A DNA stretch of 43,547 nt from Burkholderiales bacterium (lineage in GTDB: Bacteria; Pseudomonadota; Gammaproteobacteria; Burkholderiales; Burkholderiaceae_C), in the NCBI GenBank assembly GCA_028868825.1, contig JAGWTU010000046.1, positions 1 through 43,547 of the forward strand. Reading direction: 5' to 3'. The first letter of the stretch is position 1. Each line of letters opens with the position of its first letter. The notes beneath the pieces were generated by a model. The model worked only from the letters and a program-made list of their open reading frames with translations. It did no database searches and had not been told where the DNA came from. The translations under genes and the position numbers were made by a program. Shown here one piece after another: positions 1 to 6,873 of this stretch.

Positions 1-171
1 CTGGATCACGCCCTTCTCGTCGGTGGCGATGCTCGAGAAGTTGGCGCTGTTGAGGATGGCGTTCTGCAACGCACCGGTCTTCAGCAAGGCCAGTCGTCGC
101 AGCGGATCGGCGGCGCCGTCGTCGGCGCCCGCACGTTCGGCCTCGGCACTGCCGCCGACGGTTCCATGCAT
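1..171 (-). CDS. PAS-domain sensor protein, N-terminal fragment (probable histidine kinase)
   Basis: Only the first 57 codons are in the window; the gene runs off the left edge. The ATG at 171 is preceded by AGAGGA at good spacing. After about 25 variable residues comes a segment of the type LQNAILNSANFSSIATDEKG (residues 36-55), which is the usual beginning of a PAS sensor domain in hybrid sensor kinases and diguanylate cyclases. The output domain is not visible, so kinase is an inference. The operator-like palindrome at 223-236 lies 52 bp upstream of the start, linking this gene to the stress-gene set on the right. Confidence 0.6.
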   Translation of the reverse strand, partial: MHGTVGGSAEAERAGADDGAADPLRRLALLKTGALQNAILNSANFSSIATDEKGVIQ

Positions 172-222
172 GGCGTTCCTCTGATCAAACGAACATCATC
201 GACGCCCCGGCCGCAGCCGTCC

Positions 223-236
223 GTGCGCCAGCGCAC
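223..236. promoter_or_regulatory. Crp/Fnr-type palindromic operator, exact copy 1
   Basis: GTGCGCCAGCGCAC, two GTGCG half-sites facing each other across 4 bp. It lies 52 bp upstream of the PAS sensor start. The same palindrome recurs in most intergenic regions up to 9.7 kb. The half-site spacing equals that of an FNR box. Binding by the Crp/Fnr protein encoded at 5287-6006 is an inference. Confidence 0.55.
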
Positions 237-262
237 ATAGCGCTCGGCGCGCGACTTACGAC

Positions 263-421
263 TTACAGCCGCCCCATGACGAGCAGCACCAGCAGCACGA
301 TCACGACGAGGCCCAATCCGCCACTCGGCATATAGCCCCAATTCGCGCTGTGCGGCCACATCGGCACGACGCCGATGAGCATGAGGACGAGAACGATGAG
401 AAGGATGGTGCCCAGGGACAT
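263..421 (-). CDS. DUF3309 family small membrane protein
   Basis: A 52-residue protein beginning MSLGTILLIVLVLMLIG. It has two hydrophobic helices (about residues 3-20 and 37-51) joined by a short loop with the WPHS...WGY.PSGGLG motif typical of DUF3309. The family is small, predicted to be in the inner membrane and of unknown function. The ATG at 421 has GGAGA just upstream; the longer open frame starting at 607 has no such support and would run through the promoter. A palindromic operator lies 72 bp upstream. The gene is divergent from the ompA-like gene at 624. Confidence 0.85.
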   Translation of the reverse strand: MSLGTILLIVLVLMLIGVVPMWPHSANWGYMPSGGLGLVVIVLLVLLVMGRL

Positions 422-492
422 GAAATTCTCCGGCTGCAATCCGGGGTGGTGCAGCAAGCCCGCAGGGTAGGCCGGAATGCGATCGGCGCACT

Positions 493-506
493 GTGCGCCA
501 GCCCAC
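493..506. promoter_or_regulatory. Crp/Fnr-type operator, copy 2 (DUF3309 promoter)
   Basis: GTGCGCCAGCCCAC, one mismatch to the consensus palindrome, 72 bp upstream of the DUF3309 start. Reading towards the gene, exactly 21 nt after the site comes CCTACC, a possible -10 element, which would place the palindrome centre near -41. Confidence 0.5.
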
Positions 507-528
507 GTAGCAGGCGCCTGCGAGCGGA

Positions 529-542
529 GTTCGCCAACGCAC
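529..542. promoter_or_regulatory. Crp/Fnr-type operator, copy 3 (ompA-like promoter)
   Basis: GTTCGCCAACGCAC, two mismatches, 82 bp upstream of the OmpA-like start at 624. CTAAAA at 564-569 follows exactly 21 nt after the site and is a plausible -10 element. With copy 2 this gives each of the two divergent genes its own operator. Confidence 0.45.
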
Positions 543-623
543 AGACGGGTATCGGGGGTCAGGCTAAAACGCCGCATCGGTGGCCATCGGCCATCGCGAC
601 GTTCCATTCACCTTAGGTAACCC

Positions 624-1796
624 ATGAAAACATTCCAAGTCCTGAAATTGCTGACGCTGGCCGGCATCGCGCCTTTCATCGCCGCACCGTCATTCGCGCA
701 GGACAGCTATTTCTACGGCGGCGCCGGCGCCGGCAAATCGCGCACCAACCTCGACGACGCGGGCGTCACGAGCACCGTGATCGCCCCGGGGCCCGTCGTT
801 TCGGGCGTCTCGCGCGACGCCAAGGACAACGCCTACAAGGTCTTCCTCGGCTACCAGTTCAATCCTTATGTGGGCATGGAGATCGGCTATTTCCATTTCG
901 GCCAATTCAGCTGGAATGCCACGACGGTGCCTGCCGGCAATCTGCACGGTCAGGTGCGGCTGCAGGGCGGCAACCTGGATCTCGTCGGCACGCTGCCGAT
1001 CACCGACAAGTTCTCGGGCCTGGCCCGCGTCGGCGTGCAGATGGCGCGTACGCGCGACGTCTTCACCGGCAGCGGCGCGGCCGTCGTGACCAACCCGACA
1101 CCGAGCCAGCGCGAGGCCGATGTGAAGGTCGGTGTCGGCCTGCAATACGCGTTCAGCCCCAACTTCATGATGCGCACCGAGCTCGAACGCTTCCGCATCA
1201 ACGACGCCGTCGGCCACCATCCGAACGTGAATCTCTACAGCGTGAGTTTCGTGGTGCCGTTCGGCCGCAGCCCCGCGCCCGCCATGCACGCCGCGGCCGC
1301 GGTCTACGAGCCGCCGGCCATGCCGGCTCCGGTCGCACCGGTCGCGGAGGTCGCGCCGACGCCGGTTGCCGTCATCGTGCCCGCACCGCCGCCGCCCGCC
1401 CCCGCACCGGTGCGACGCGTCACCTACAGTGCCCAGTCGCTGTTCAGTTTCGACCGCGCGGTGCTGCGGCCGCAGGGCAAGGTCGCTCTCGACGGCTTCG
1501 CGCAGGAACTGCGCGACACCCGATACAGCCATGTCACGGTCGAGGGCTACACCGATCGCCTCGGGACCGAGGCCTACAACGACAAGCTGTCGCAGGAACG
1601 CGCCGATGTCGTGAAGGCCTATCTCGTGGAGAGCGGGCATATCGACGGCAGCCAGATCACCGCGGTCGGCAAGGGCGAGTCGTCGCCGGTCACACAGGCG
1701 CAGGACTGCACCGGCAAGGTCGCGACCGCCCGCCTCATCGCCTGTCTGCAGCCCGATCGTCGGGTCGAGATCGCCGTCGCGGGTACGCAGAAGTAG
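624..1796 (+). CDS. OmpA family outer membrane protein (beta-barrel plus peptidoglycan-binding domain)
   Basis: A 390-residue protein. Residues 1-25 form a signal peptide ending SFAQ. Residues 27-215 look like an eight-strand OmpA/OmpW-type barrel with alternating hydrophobic strands and a terminal aromatic strand. A Pro/Ala-rich linker spans about 220-265. Residues 270-388 form an OmpA C-terminal domain, with SFDRAVLRPQGK, VEGYTDRLG and a final RRVEI, the Asp and Arg that bind diaminopimelate. It probably anchors the outer membrane to peptidoglycan. It is single-gene, convergent with the second OmpA-type gene, and has a palindromic operator upstream. Confidence 0.88.
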   Translation: MKTFQVLKLLTLAGIAPFIAAPSFAQDSYFYGGAGAGKSRTNLDDAGVTSTVIAPGPVVSGVSRDAKDNAYKVFLGYQFNPYVGMEIGYFHFGQFSWNATTVPAGNLHGQVRLQGGNLDLVGTLPITDKFSGLARVGVQMARTRDVFTGSGAAVVTNPTPSQREADVKVGVGLQYAFSPNFMMRTELERFRINDAVGHHPNVNLYSVSFVVPFGRSPAPAMHAAAAVYEPPAMPAPVAPVAEVAPTPVAVIVPAPPPPAPAPVRRVTYSAQSLFSFDRAVLRPQGKVALDGFAQELRDTRYSHVTVEGYTDRLGTEAYNDKLSQERADVVKAYLVESGHIDGSQITAVGKGESSPVTQAQDCTGKVATARLIACLQPDRRVEIAVAGTQK

Positions 1797-1834
1797 GTCA
1801 CGCCGCCGCGGCCGCTGTTGCAGCGCCGCGGCAT

Positions 1835-1859
1835 CGGGCCACCCGAACCGGGTGGCCCG
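1835..1859. terminator. Bidirectional hairpin between convergent OmpA-type genes
   Basis: CGGGCCACCCG (1835-1845) and CGGGTGGCCCG (1849-1859) form a perfect 11-bp stem with a 3-nt loop. It lies between the stop at 1796 and the opposite-strand stop at 1868. Neither side has a clear T-run, so it may stop transcription weakly or protect both 3' ends. Confidence 0.55.
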
Positions 1860-1867
1860 CAAGCGCA

Positions 1868-2842
1868 TCAGCGCTTGCCGACGACGCCGTCGTCGTTCGA
1901 GAGCACGACCTCGACGCGCCGATTCATCTGGCGACCGCCCGAGGTCTCGTTGCCGGCCACCGGATTCGCCTCGCCGTATCCCTTGGCACTCAGCTGACCC
2001 GGGCTCACGCCGAGGTCGACGAGCGCGGCCAGCACGGCGTCGGCGCGACGACCCGACAGGGCCAGGTTGTGGCTTTCGCTGCCGGTGCTGTCGGTGTAGC
2101 CCTCGATCAGCGCCTTGCGCCGCGGGTATTGCCCGAGGAAGGCGCCGAGGCGTTCGATCGGGCGCCTGCCACCGGGCTTGAGCTGCGCCTGGTCGGTATC
2201 GAACAGCAGGTCGCCGATCGTCACGACCATGCCGCGGTCGGTCTTCTTCGCGTCCAGATCGCGCAGTTGCGATTCGAGCATCCGGTTGCGCTCTTCGGCA
2301 TCGCCGGCCTGCTGCTGCGAGGCCGCCGCGAGCTGCTGCGAGGCCTGGGCGTCGCGCTGGGCCGCGACGGCCTGGCGCTGCGCGGCCTCGGACTGCTGCT
2401 GCGCGGCGGCGGACTGCTGCTGCGCCTGCGCCGCGTCGGCCTGGGCCACATGGGCCGCCTGGGTCGCGCTGTCGGCCTCGCGGGTGCGCGCCGCCAGGCG
2501 CATGCGGTCACGCTCGGCGCCGGCCTGGGCCACCTGGGCCTCGGCCGACTTGCGCAGGCCGATCTGCTGCGCCGTCGCGACGCGCTGGGTCGCCAGATAG
2601 GCCAGCTGGTTCACGCGCGCCGTCTCGTCGCCGCGCGCGAACGCGGCGTCGGCCAGCGCCAGCGCGTCGGCGGACTGCTTGAATTCGACCGGCGCCAGCG
2701 TCGCGGTACGACCGTCGTCCCGGGCCGCGCCGTAGGCGCTGTGCGCCTGGTCGAGCCGGGCGTTGTCGGTCGGCATGCTGCTGCAGGCCGCGAGGGCCGC
2801 CGCGGCGATCAGGACGAGGGAGAACTTGGTTTTCGTGGTCAT
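1868..2842 (-). CDS. OmpA-family lipoprotein with long coiled coil
   Basis: A 324-residue protein. A lipoprotein signal ends in LAAC at about residue 20. A DUF4398-like helical region (residues 25-100) is followed by a Gln/Ala-rich coiled coil (about 100-205). An OmpA C-terminal domain follows (about 208-318) with LFDTDQAQLKPGG, IEGYTDSTG and NRRVEV. The domain order suggests an outer-membrane lipoprotein that reaches peptidoglycan through a helical stalk. It starts 25 bp after the DUF4398 lipoprotein gene and is probably co-transcribed from the operator at 3362. Confidence 0.85.
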   Translation of the reverse strand: MTTKTKFSLVLIAAAALAACSSMPTDNARLDQAHSAYGAARDDGRTATLAPVEFKQSADALALADAAFARGDETARVNQLAYLATQRVATAQQIGLRKSAEAQVAQAGAERDRMRLAARTREADSATQAAHVAQADAAQAQQQSAAAQQQSEAAQRQAVAAQRDAQASQQLAAASQQQAGDAEERNRMLESQLRDLDAKKTDRGMVVTIGDLLFDTDQAQLKPGGRRPIERLGAFLGQYPRRKALIEGYTDSTGSESHNLALSGRRADAVLAALVDLGVSPGQLSAKGYGEANPVAGNETSGGRQMNRRVEVVLSNDDGVVGKR

Positions 2843-2867
2843 GGGGTGTCCTTGGTGATGGCTGGGT

Positions 2868-3257
2868 TCACTGCGCCTTGCGCGCCATTTCTTCGCGCAA
2901 TGCGCGGGCCGATTCGTCCAGCGCTTGCGCCGATCGGTCGGCCTTGATCGCCTCGGTCCTGGCTTCGGCCAATTGGGCGTCGGCCTGCGCCTGCTGCGAC
3001 AGCGCCAGGGCGGTGTCGTTGTCCTTCGCCGCCAGCGCGGTTTCGGCGCGCCTGAGCTTGTCGCGGGCCAGGGCCATTTCGGCGGGCGCCGCTTCGGCGC
3101 TGCCGGCGCCGGCGGCGTGGGCGATGGCCGCACGGGCCACCGCCATCTGCTCGGTCGGCGCCGGCGTCGGCGTGGCGCAGGCCGCCAGCGTCAGTGCCGC
3201 GGTCAGCAGGAGGGCATATCGAATTCGAGGTAATTCGGCATTGCGGTGCTTGTGCAT
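2868..3257 (-). CDS. DUF4398 domain lipoprotein
   Basis: A 129-residue protein starting MHKHRNAELPRIR. It has a lipoprotein signal ending LAAC (about residue 27), then a mostly helical Ala/Glu/Lys-rich domain typical of DUF4398. The family is usually encoded beside an OmpA-type protein, as here, and its function is unknown. The ATG at 3257 is chosen because it gives a complete signal sequence; longer readings run into the promoter region. A degenerate operator lies 105 bp upstream. Confidence 0.8.
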   Translation of the reverse strand: MHKHRNAELPRIRYALLLTAALTLAACATPTPAPTEQMAVARAAIAHAAGAGSAEAAPAEMALARDKLRRAETALAAKDNDTALALSQQAQADAQLAEARTEAIKADRSAQALDESARALREEMARKAQ

Positions 3258-3361
3258 GAAACAACTCCCATCACGGTCGCAGGAGCGTTCGCCATGCGGC
3301 TCGAACCTGAGTCGTGACACGCTCCTGTCCTGCACCTTGATCTCGACGCCCGGCAGCGTCG

Positions 3362-3375
3362 GTGCGCTGCGGCAC
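3362..3375. promoter_or_regulatory. Crp/Fnr-type operator, degenerate copy 4 (DUF4398-ompA operon)
   Basis: GTGCGCTGCGGCAC, two mismatches to the reverse-complement form of the palindrome. It lies 105 bp upstream of the lipoprotein start at 3257. No convincing -10 element sits at the 21-nt distance here. Confidence 0.35.
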
Positions 3376-3403
3376 ATAGTCGCGCCGTCTCTGCGTTGGC
3401 CAT

Positions 3404-3417
3404 GTTCGCCAGCGCAC
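3404..3417. promoter_or_regulatory. Crp/Fnr-type operator, copy 5 (YSC84 promoter)
   Basis: GTTCGCCAGCGCAC, one mismatch, 65 bp upstream of the start at 3482. CTAATC at 3439-3444 follows after exactly 21 nt, giving a -10-like hexamer at the same distance as in copy 3. Confidence 0.5.
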
Positions 3418-3481
3418 GGTGAGCGCCTGTCATTCGGCCTAATCTGCCCATTCGCCCCTATCGTTCAAAAAGGAACCATCG

Positions 3482-4045
3482 ATGAATCCCATTACCCGTC
3501 AGCTGAAGAAACTGCTGCTCGTCACGACCGCCGCGTTGTGCCTCGGCGCCGTCGGCGGCCACGCCGTCGCGGCCACCGCGGACGACCTCGACCGCGACGC
3601 CGCCCAGGCCCTGCAGACGCTGTACAAGGTCAACCCCACGGCCGCGGCCATCGGTGCCAAGGCGCGCGCCATCCTCGTGTTTCCGAAGGTCGTCAAGGCC
3701 GGCCTCGTCTTCGGCGGCAGCTATGGCGAGGGCGTGCTGATGCAGGGCAATCACGTCGTCGAGTACTACAACTCCGTGTCGGCCTCGTGGGGCTGGCAGG
3801 CCGGGGCCGAGTCCTATGCCTATGTCGTCTTCCTGATGAGCGACAAGTCGGTGCAGTACCTGGCGAAGTCCAAGGGCTGGGAATTCGGCGTCGGACCGAC
3901 CGTGGTCGCCGTCAATGCAGGCGTCGCCAGGAACCTCTCCACGACGACCCTGAAGGACGACGCCTACGCCTTCATCACCGACCAGCAGGGTCTGATGGCC
4001 AGCCTGAGCATCGAAGGCACGAAGATCAGCCGCATCAAGCGCTGA
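3482..4045 (+). CDS. YSC84/SYLF lipid-binding domain protein
   Basis: A 187-residue protein with a signal peptide (residues 1-30, ending AVAA) and a SYLF domain (about 50-187): ARAILVFPKVVKAGLVFGGSYGEG is followed by the Gly/Ser-rich and hydrophobic strands of the family, ending with SLSIEGTKISRI. SYLF domains bind phosphoinositides or other lipids. In bacteria this is a common secreted or periplasmic stress protein of unknown role. It is a single gene, divergent from the lipoprotein-ompA operon, with an operator 65 bp upstream. Confidence 0.87.
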   Translation: MNPITRQLKKLLLVTTAALCLGAVGGHAVAATADDLDRDAAQALQTLYKVNPTAAAIGAKARAILVFPKVVKAGLVFGGSYGEGVLMQGNHVVEYYNSVSASWGWQAGAESYAYVVFLMSDKSVQYLAKSKGWEFGVGPTVVAVNAGVARNLSTTTLKDDAYAFITDQQGLMASLSIEGTKISRIKR

Positions 4046-4051
4046 AACTGC

Positions 4052-4065
4052 GTACGCCAGCGCAC
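4052..4065. promoter_or_regulatory. Crp/Fnr-type operator, copy 6
   Basis: GTACGCCAGCGCAC, one mismatch, just after the YSC84 stop and 94 bp upstream of the small basic protein at 4159. The next possible -10 (CTACAG at 4099) is 33 nt away, so the geometry differs from copies 2, 3, 5 and 7. Confidence 0.4.
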
Positions 4066-4158
4066 AGACCGGACCGCACCCGAGGGTCCAGTCTCGTGCT
4101 ACAGCGCCGCGACCCCGGTCCCGGCGCTGCATCCCCTCCACAACCGCAAGGCGAGAAC

Positions 4159-4287
4159 ATGACCAAGGGAAAGCACGGCAACAAGGAAGTCAAGAAGCCC
4201 AAGAAGGTGCATGTGCCCAATCCGCCCGCCGTGCCCGTCAGCGTCGCGCCGACCCACGCGAGCCTGACGCGACCGAAGCCGCGCTAG
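4159..4287 (+). CDS. Small Lys/Pro-rich conserved protein
   Basis: A 42-residue basic protein starting MTKGKHGNKEVKKPKK and ending in a Pro/Val-rich tail. The KHGNKE.KKPKK beginning resembles small conserved proteins I know from other Proteobacteria, all of unknown function. GGCGAGAA lies just upstream as a ribosome site. It is followed 15 bp later by the DUF1003 gene and is likely in the same transcript. The charge suggests nucleic acid binding, but nothing shows this. Confidence 0.6.
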   Translation: MTKGKHGNKEVKKPKKVHVPNPPAVPVSVAPTHASLTRPKPR

Positions 4288-4302
4288 CGCAGGCGATCCG
4301 CG

Positions 4303-4863
4303 ATGGCCACACGTGACGCCAGTGCCGATGCCATCGCGCACAACATCGAGTCCATCGCGGCCTTCTACGAGCACGAGCACCGCAAGGTCAACCGGGCCCA
4401 GCGCACGGTGGAATGGCTCAGCGAAGTGGCCGGGCGACCGAGCTTCCTCGTCGCCATCGTGCTCTTCGCCGCGCTGTGGATGGGCGCCAACCTCGCCGCG
4501 CGGTCGCTGCACTGGAAGTCGTTCGACCCCGCGCCGTTCTTCTGGTTGCAGGGCTGCGTGAGCCTGCTCGCGCTGCTGACGACGACGGTGGTGCTGATCC
4601 GGCAGGAGAGACTCGCCGATCTCGAGCAGCGGCGCGAGCATCTGGACCTGCAGGTCAACCTGCTGACCGAGCAGAAGACGACCAAGCTGATCCACCTGAT
4701 CGAGGAGTTGCGGCGCGACATGCCGATGGTGCGGGACCGGCGCGATGCGGAATCGGAAATGATGCAGCAGGCCACCGACCCGCATCGCGTGCTGGCCGGC
4801 ATCGACGAAGCGCTGATCGCCGCCGGCGACCGCGGCGCGGGTCAGGCCGCGACGGGGCTGTAG
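4303..4863 (+). CDS. DUF1003 family membrane protein
   Basis: A 186-residue protein with two membrane helices (about residues 47-67 and 85-105) around a short loop with W..FDP.PF, the hallmark of DUF1003. A C-terminal cytoplasmic helical part follows (about 110-155, DLEQRREHLDLQVNLLTEQK), likely a coiled coil. The family is widespread, sits in the inner membrane and has no assigned reaction. It lies 15 bp behind the small basic protein gene. Confidence 0.83.
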   Translation: MATRDASADAIAHNIESIAAFYEHEHRKVNRAQRTVEWLSEVAGRPSFLVAIVLFAALWMGANLAARSLHWKSFDPAPFFWLQGCVSLLALLTTTVVLIRQERLADLEQRREHLDLQVNLLTEQKTTKLIHLIEELRRDMPMVRDRRDAESEMMQQATDPHRVLAGIDEALIAAGDRGAGQAATGL

Positions 4864-4888
4864 CCCGCGCGCCGGATGGCGTCGCAGC

Positions 4889-5176
4889 TCATCGAGGCGG
4901 CACCGGCAGGTCGTGCTCGCGCAGCATCACCGGCTCGCGCGATCCGGCCGCGACCCGCTTGAGCACGGCCGCCTCGATCACCGAGCGGTGGGCCGCGTAG
5001 ACGACCGCGGCGTCGCTGCCGTCGAACTTGCCGCCGAAGCGGTAATGCAGCACCGCCTTCGCGAGGCTGGCCCCCACCCATTCCCGGTTCGGCGTCAGGA
5101 CCCAGAAGCGCAGCGTGCCGCTCTCGTCGTGGAATTCGAGGGGTGGTGACTCGGCGGTCGGGCTTGCATTCGTCAT
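4889..5176 (-). CDS. DUF1488-like protein
   Basis: A 95-residue protein beginning MTNASPTAESPPLEFHDESG. The core F.DESGTLRFWVL...GASLAKAVLHYRFGGK, then VYAAHRSVIEAAVLKR and a final acid-polar tail, follows the pattern of DUF1488 (FW.L.....V.C.IS.EAL...F). The family is small, cytoplasmic and of unknown function. The start at 5176 is the only ATG that fits; the open frame continues upstream but has no similarity. An exact operator copy lies 83 bp upstream. Confidence 0.6.
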   Translation of the reverse strand: MTNASPTAESPPLEFHDESGTLRFWVLTPNREWVGASLAKAVLHYRFGGKFDGSDAAVVYAAHRSVIEAAVLKRVAAGSREPVMLREHDLPVPPR

Positions 5177-5258
5177 GTGGGGCCTTGGATTTCGCAACGG
5201 CGAGCCCGGGCGGGCTCGAGGATCGATCCAGGGTAAGCCGGGCGCGCCGGCGCGATCT

Positions 5259-5272
5259 GTGCGCTGGCGCAC
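5259..5272. promoter_or_regulatory. Crp/Fnr-type operator, exact copy 7 (DUF1488 promoter)
   Basis: GTGCGCTGGCGCAC, the reverse complement of copy 1. It lies between the Crp/Fnr stop and the DUF1488 gene, 83 bp before the latter's start. Reading towards the gene, CTTACC follows after exactly 21 nt. Its position next to the regulator gene supports the proposed pairing. Confidence 0.55.
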
Positions 5273-5286
5273 CAAGCGCCGGCATA

Positions 5287-6006
5287 TCAGGTCGCCTGCA
5301 GGTCGGGCAGCAGCCGGTCGTATTCCCGCTTCACCACCGCGTAGCACTCGCAGGTGCGGCGCTCCAGCCCTGGGCGGTCCAGCACCTGGATATGGCCGCG
5401 CGAGTAACGGATCAGGCCCTGGCTTTGCAGCTGCAGCGCGCTTTCGGTCACGCCCTCGCGCCGCACGCCCAGCATGTTGGCGATCAGCTCCTGCGTCATG
5501 TGCAGCTCGTTGCCCTGCAGGCGGTCCAGGCTCAGCAGCAGCCAGCGGCAGAGCTGCTGGTCGAGCGTGTGGTGTCGATTGCACACCGCCGTCTGCGCCA
5601 TCTGCGTGATCAGCGCCTGGGTGTAGCGCAGCATCAGGTGCATCACCGGCCCGGAGCGGTTGAACTCCTCCTTGATCCGGTTGGCCGCGAAGCGCCAGCC
5701 CTTGCCCGCGCTCTGCACGACCGCGCGACTGGGCGTCGACCCGCCGCCCATGAACAGCGAGATGCCGACCACGCCTTCGTTGCCGACCACCGCGATCTCG
5801 GCCGAGGCGCCGTTCTCCATCACGTAGAGCAGCGAGACGATGGCGTCGGCCGGGAAATAGACATGGCCGAGGACGCGCCCCGATTCGTAGATCACGGTGC
5901 CCAGCGGCAGGTCGACGAGCTCGAGATGCGCCTGCCACCGCGCCCACTCGTCGGGAGGAAGCGCCGCCAGCAGGTGATTCGCGTGCGGATGGAGCAAGGC
6001 GGCCAT
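5287..6006 (-). CDS. Crp/Fnr family transcriptional regulator
   Basis: A 239-residue protein. The N-terminal part (about 15-130) is a cyclic-nucleotide-binding-type barrel with LGHVYFPADAIVSLLYVMENG and AEIAVVGNEGVVG. It lacks the cAMP phosphate-binding RSA motif and the Cys set of FNR, so the ligand is unknown. A dimer helix (about 140-165) and a winged helix follow. MTQELIANMLGVRREGVTES is the HTH, with Arg-Glu at the places where Crp R180 and E181 read the G of GTGA. The start at 6006 is preferred; 6048 is possible. It is probably the reader of the GTGCG-N4-CGCAC palindromes. Confidence 0.85.
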   Translation of the reverse strand: MAALLHPHANHLLAALPPDEWARWQAHLELVDLPLGTVIYESGRVLGHVYFPADAIVSLLYVMENGASAEIAVVGNEGVVGISLFMGGGSTPSRAVVQSAGKGWRFAANRIKEEFNRSGPVMHLMLRYTQALITQMAQTAVCNRHHTLDQQLCRWLLLSLDRLQGNELHMTQELIANMLGVRREGVTESALQLQSQGLIRYSRGHIQVLDRPGLERRTCECYAVVKREYDRLLPDLQAT

Positions 6007-6102
6007 CGGGCGGATCCGCGGAGTTGGAAGGCGATGCGGGCGCGGCAAAGCGCCTCGTCCGACACCGACTAATGTATGGCAAAGGCGAGAATCGTATGTT
6101 CG

Positions 6103-6873
6103 CTACCGCACGGAGGGCGTGGAGTCCGGGCCCCTGTCCCCGCCGGCGTGGAATTCGAATCGCCTGCCGCCCGCCTCCTTGGCGCGGTACATGGCCGCGT
6201 CGGCCAGCGCGATGAGGTCGGCGCCGGTGTTGGCGTCGTCGGGATAGATCGCGATGCCCATGCTGGCGCTCAAACGCAGCGTGGCATCGGCATAGCAGCC
6301 GGGCTCGACGAGACCGGCGAGGATCTTGGCCGCCACGCGGGCCGCGTCGGCGGCCGTCGCGAGCTCGGTCAGCAGCAGCAGGAACTCGTCGCCGCCGTGG
6401 CGGCTGACCGTGTCCATGGTGCGCACCTCGCGTTCCAGGCGCCGGGCCACGTCGCGCAGCGCCGCGTCGCCAGCGGCATGGCCGTGCGTGTCGTTGACCT
6501 GCTTGAAGCCGTCGATGTCGAGGAACACCAGCGCCAGGCGCGAGCCGTGCCGGCACGCGGCCGCCATCGCGCCGCCGAGCCGGTCGAGCAGCAGCGCGCG
6601 GGTCGGCAGGCCCGTCAGCGGATCGCGCTGGCTGGCCAGCGCCAGCGCGTCGAGCGCCGCGCGCGACTGGTCGGCCGCCGCCTGCGAGCGCAGGGCGGCC
6701 ACCACCAGGTGCTCGTTGGCCTCGCGCAGATCGGCCTCGAGGCTGCGCGCCGGCGCGCCGCGCTCCCGGGCCGCCTCGCGCCGCAGGGCGTCGAGTTCGA
6801 CCTGCGCGCGTCGAATCTGCGCTTCGAGTTCCGCCAGCCGGTGCTGGGCGGACGACGGCGACGCTTCAGTCAC
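6103..6873 (-). CDS. Diguanylate cyclase (GGDEF domain) with N-terminal coiled coil
   Basis: A 256-residue protein. Residues 8-78 form a coiled coil that would dimerise the enzyme; the GGDEF domain spans about 82-250. The active-site signature GGDEF is intact at 160-164. The product-binding I-site R151-T-M-D154 sits the usual five residues before it. Metal-binding LDID is at 118-121. It should make cyclic di-GMP from GTP and be subject to product inhibition. There is no membrane or sensor domain, so control probably comes from its operon partners. The start overlaps the kaiC-like stop by 8 bp. Confidence 0.9.
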   Translation of the reverse strand: MTEASPSSAQHRLAELEAQIRRAQVELDALRREAARERGAPARSLEADLREANEHLVVAALRSQAAADQSRAALDALALASQRDPLTGLPTRALLLDRLGGAMAAACRHGSRLALVFLDIDGFKQVNDTHGHAAGDAALRDVARRLEREVRTMDTVSRHGGDEFLLLLTELATAADAARVAAKILAGLVEPGCYADATLRLSASMGIAIYPDDANTGADLIALADAAMYRAKEAGGRRFEFHAGGDRGPDSTPSVR

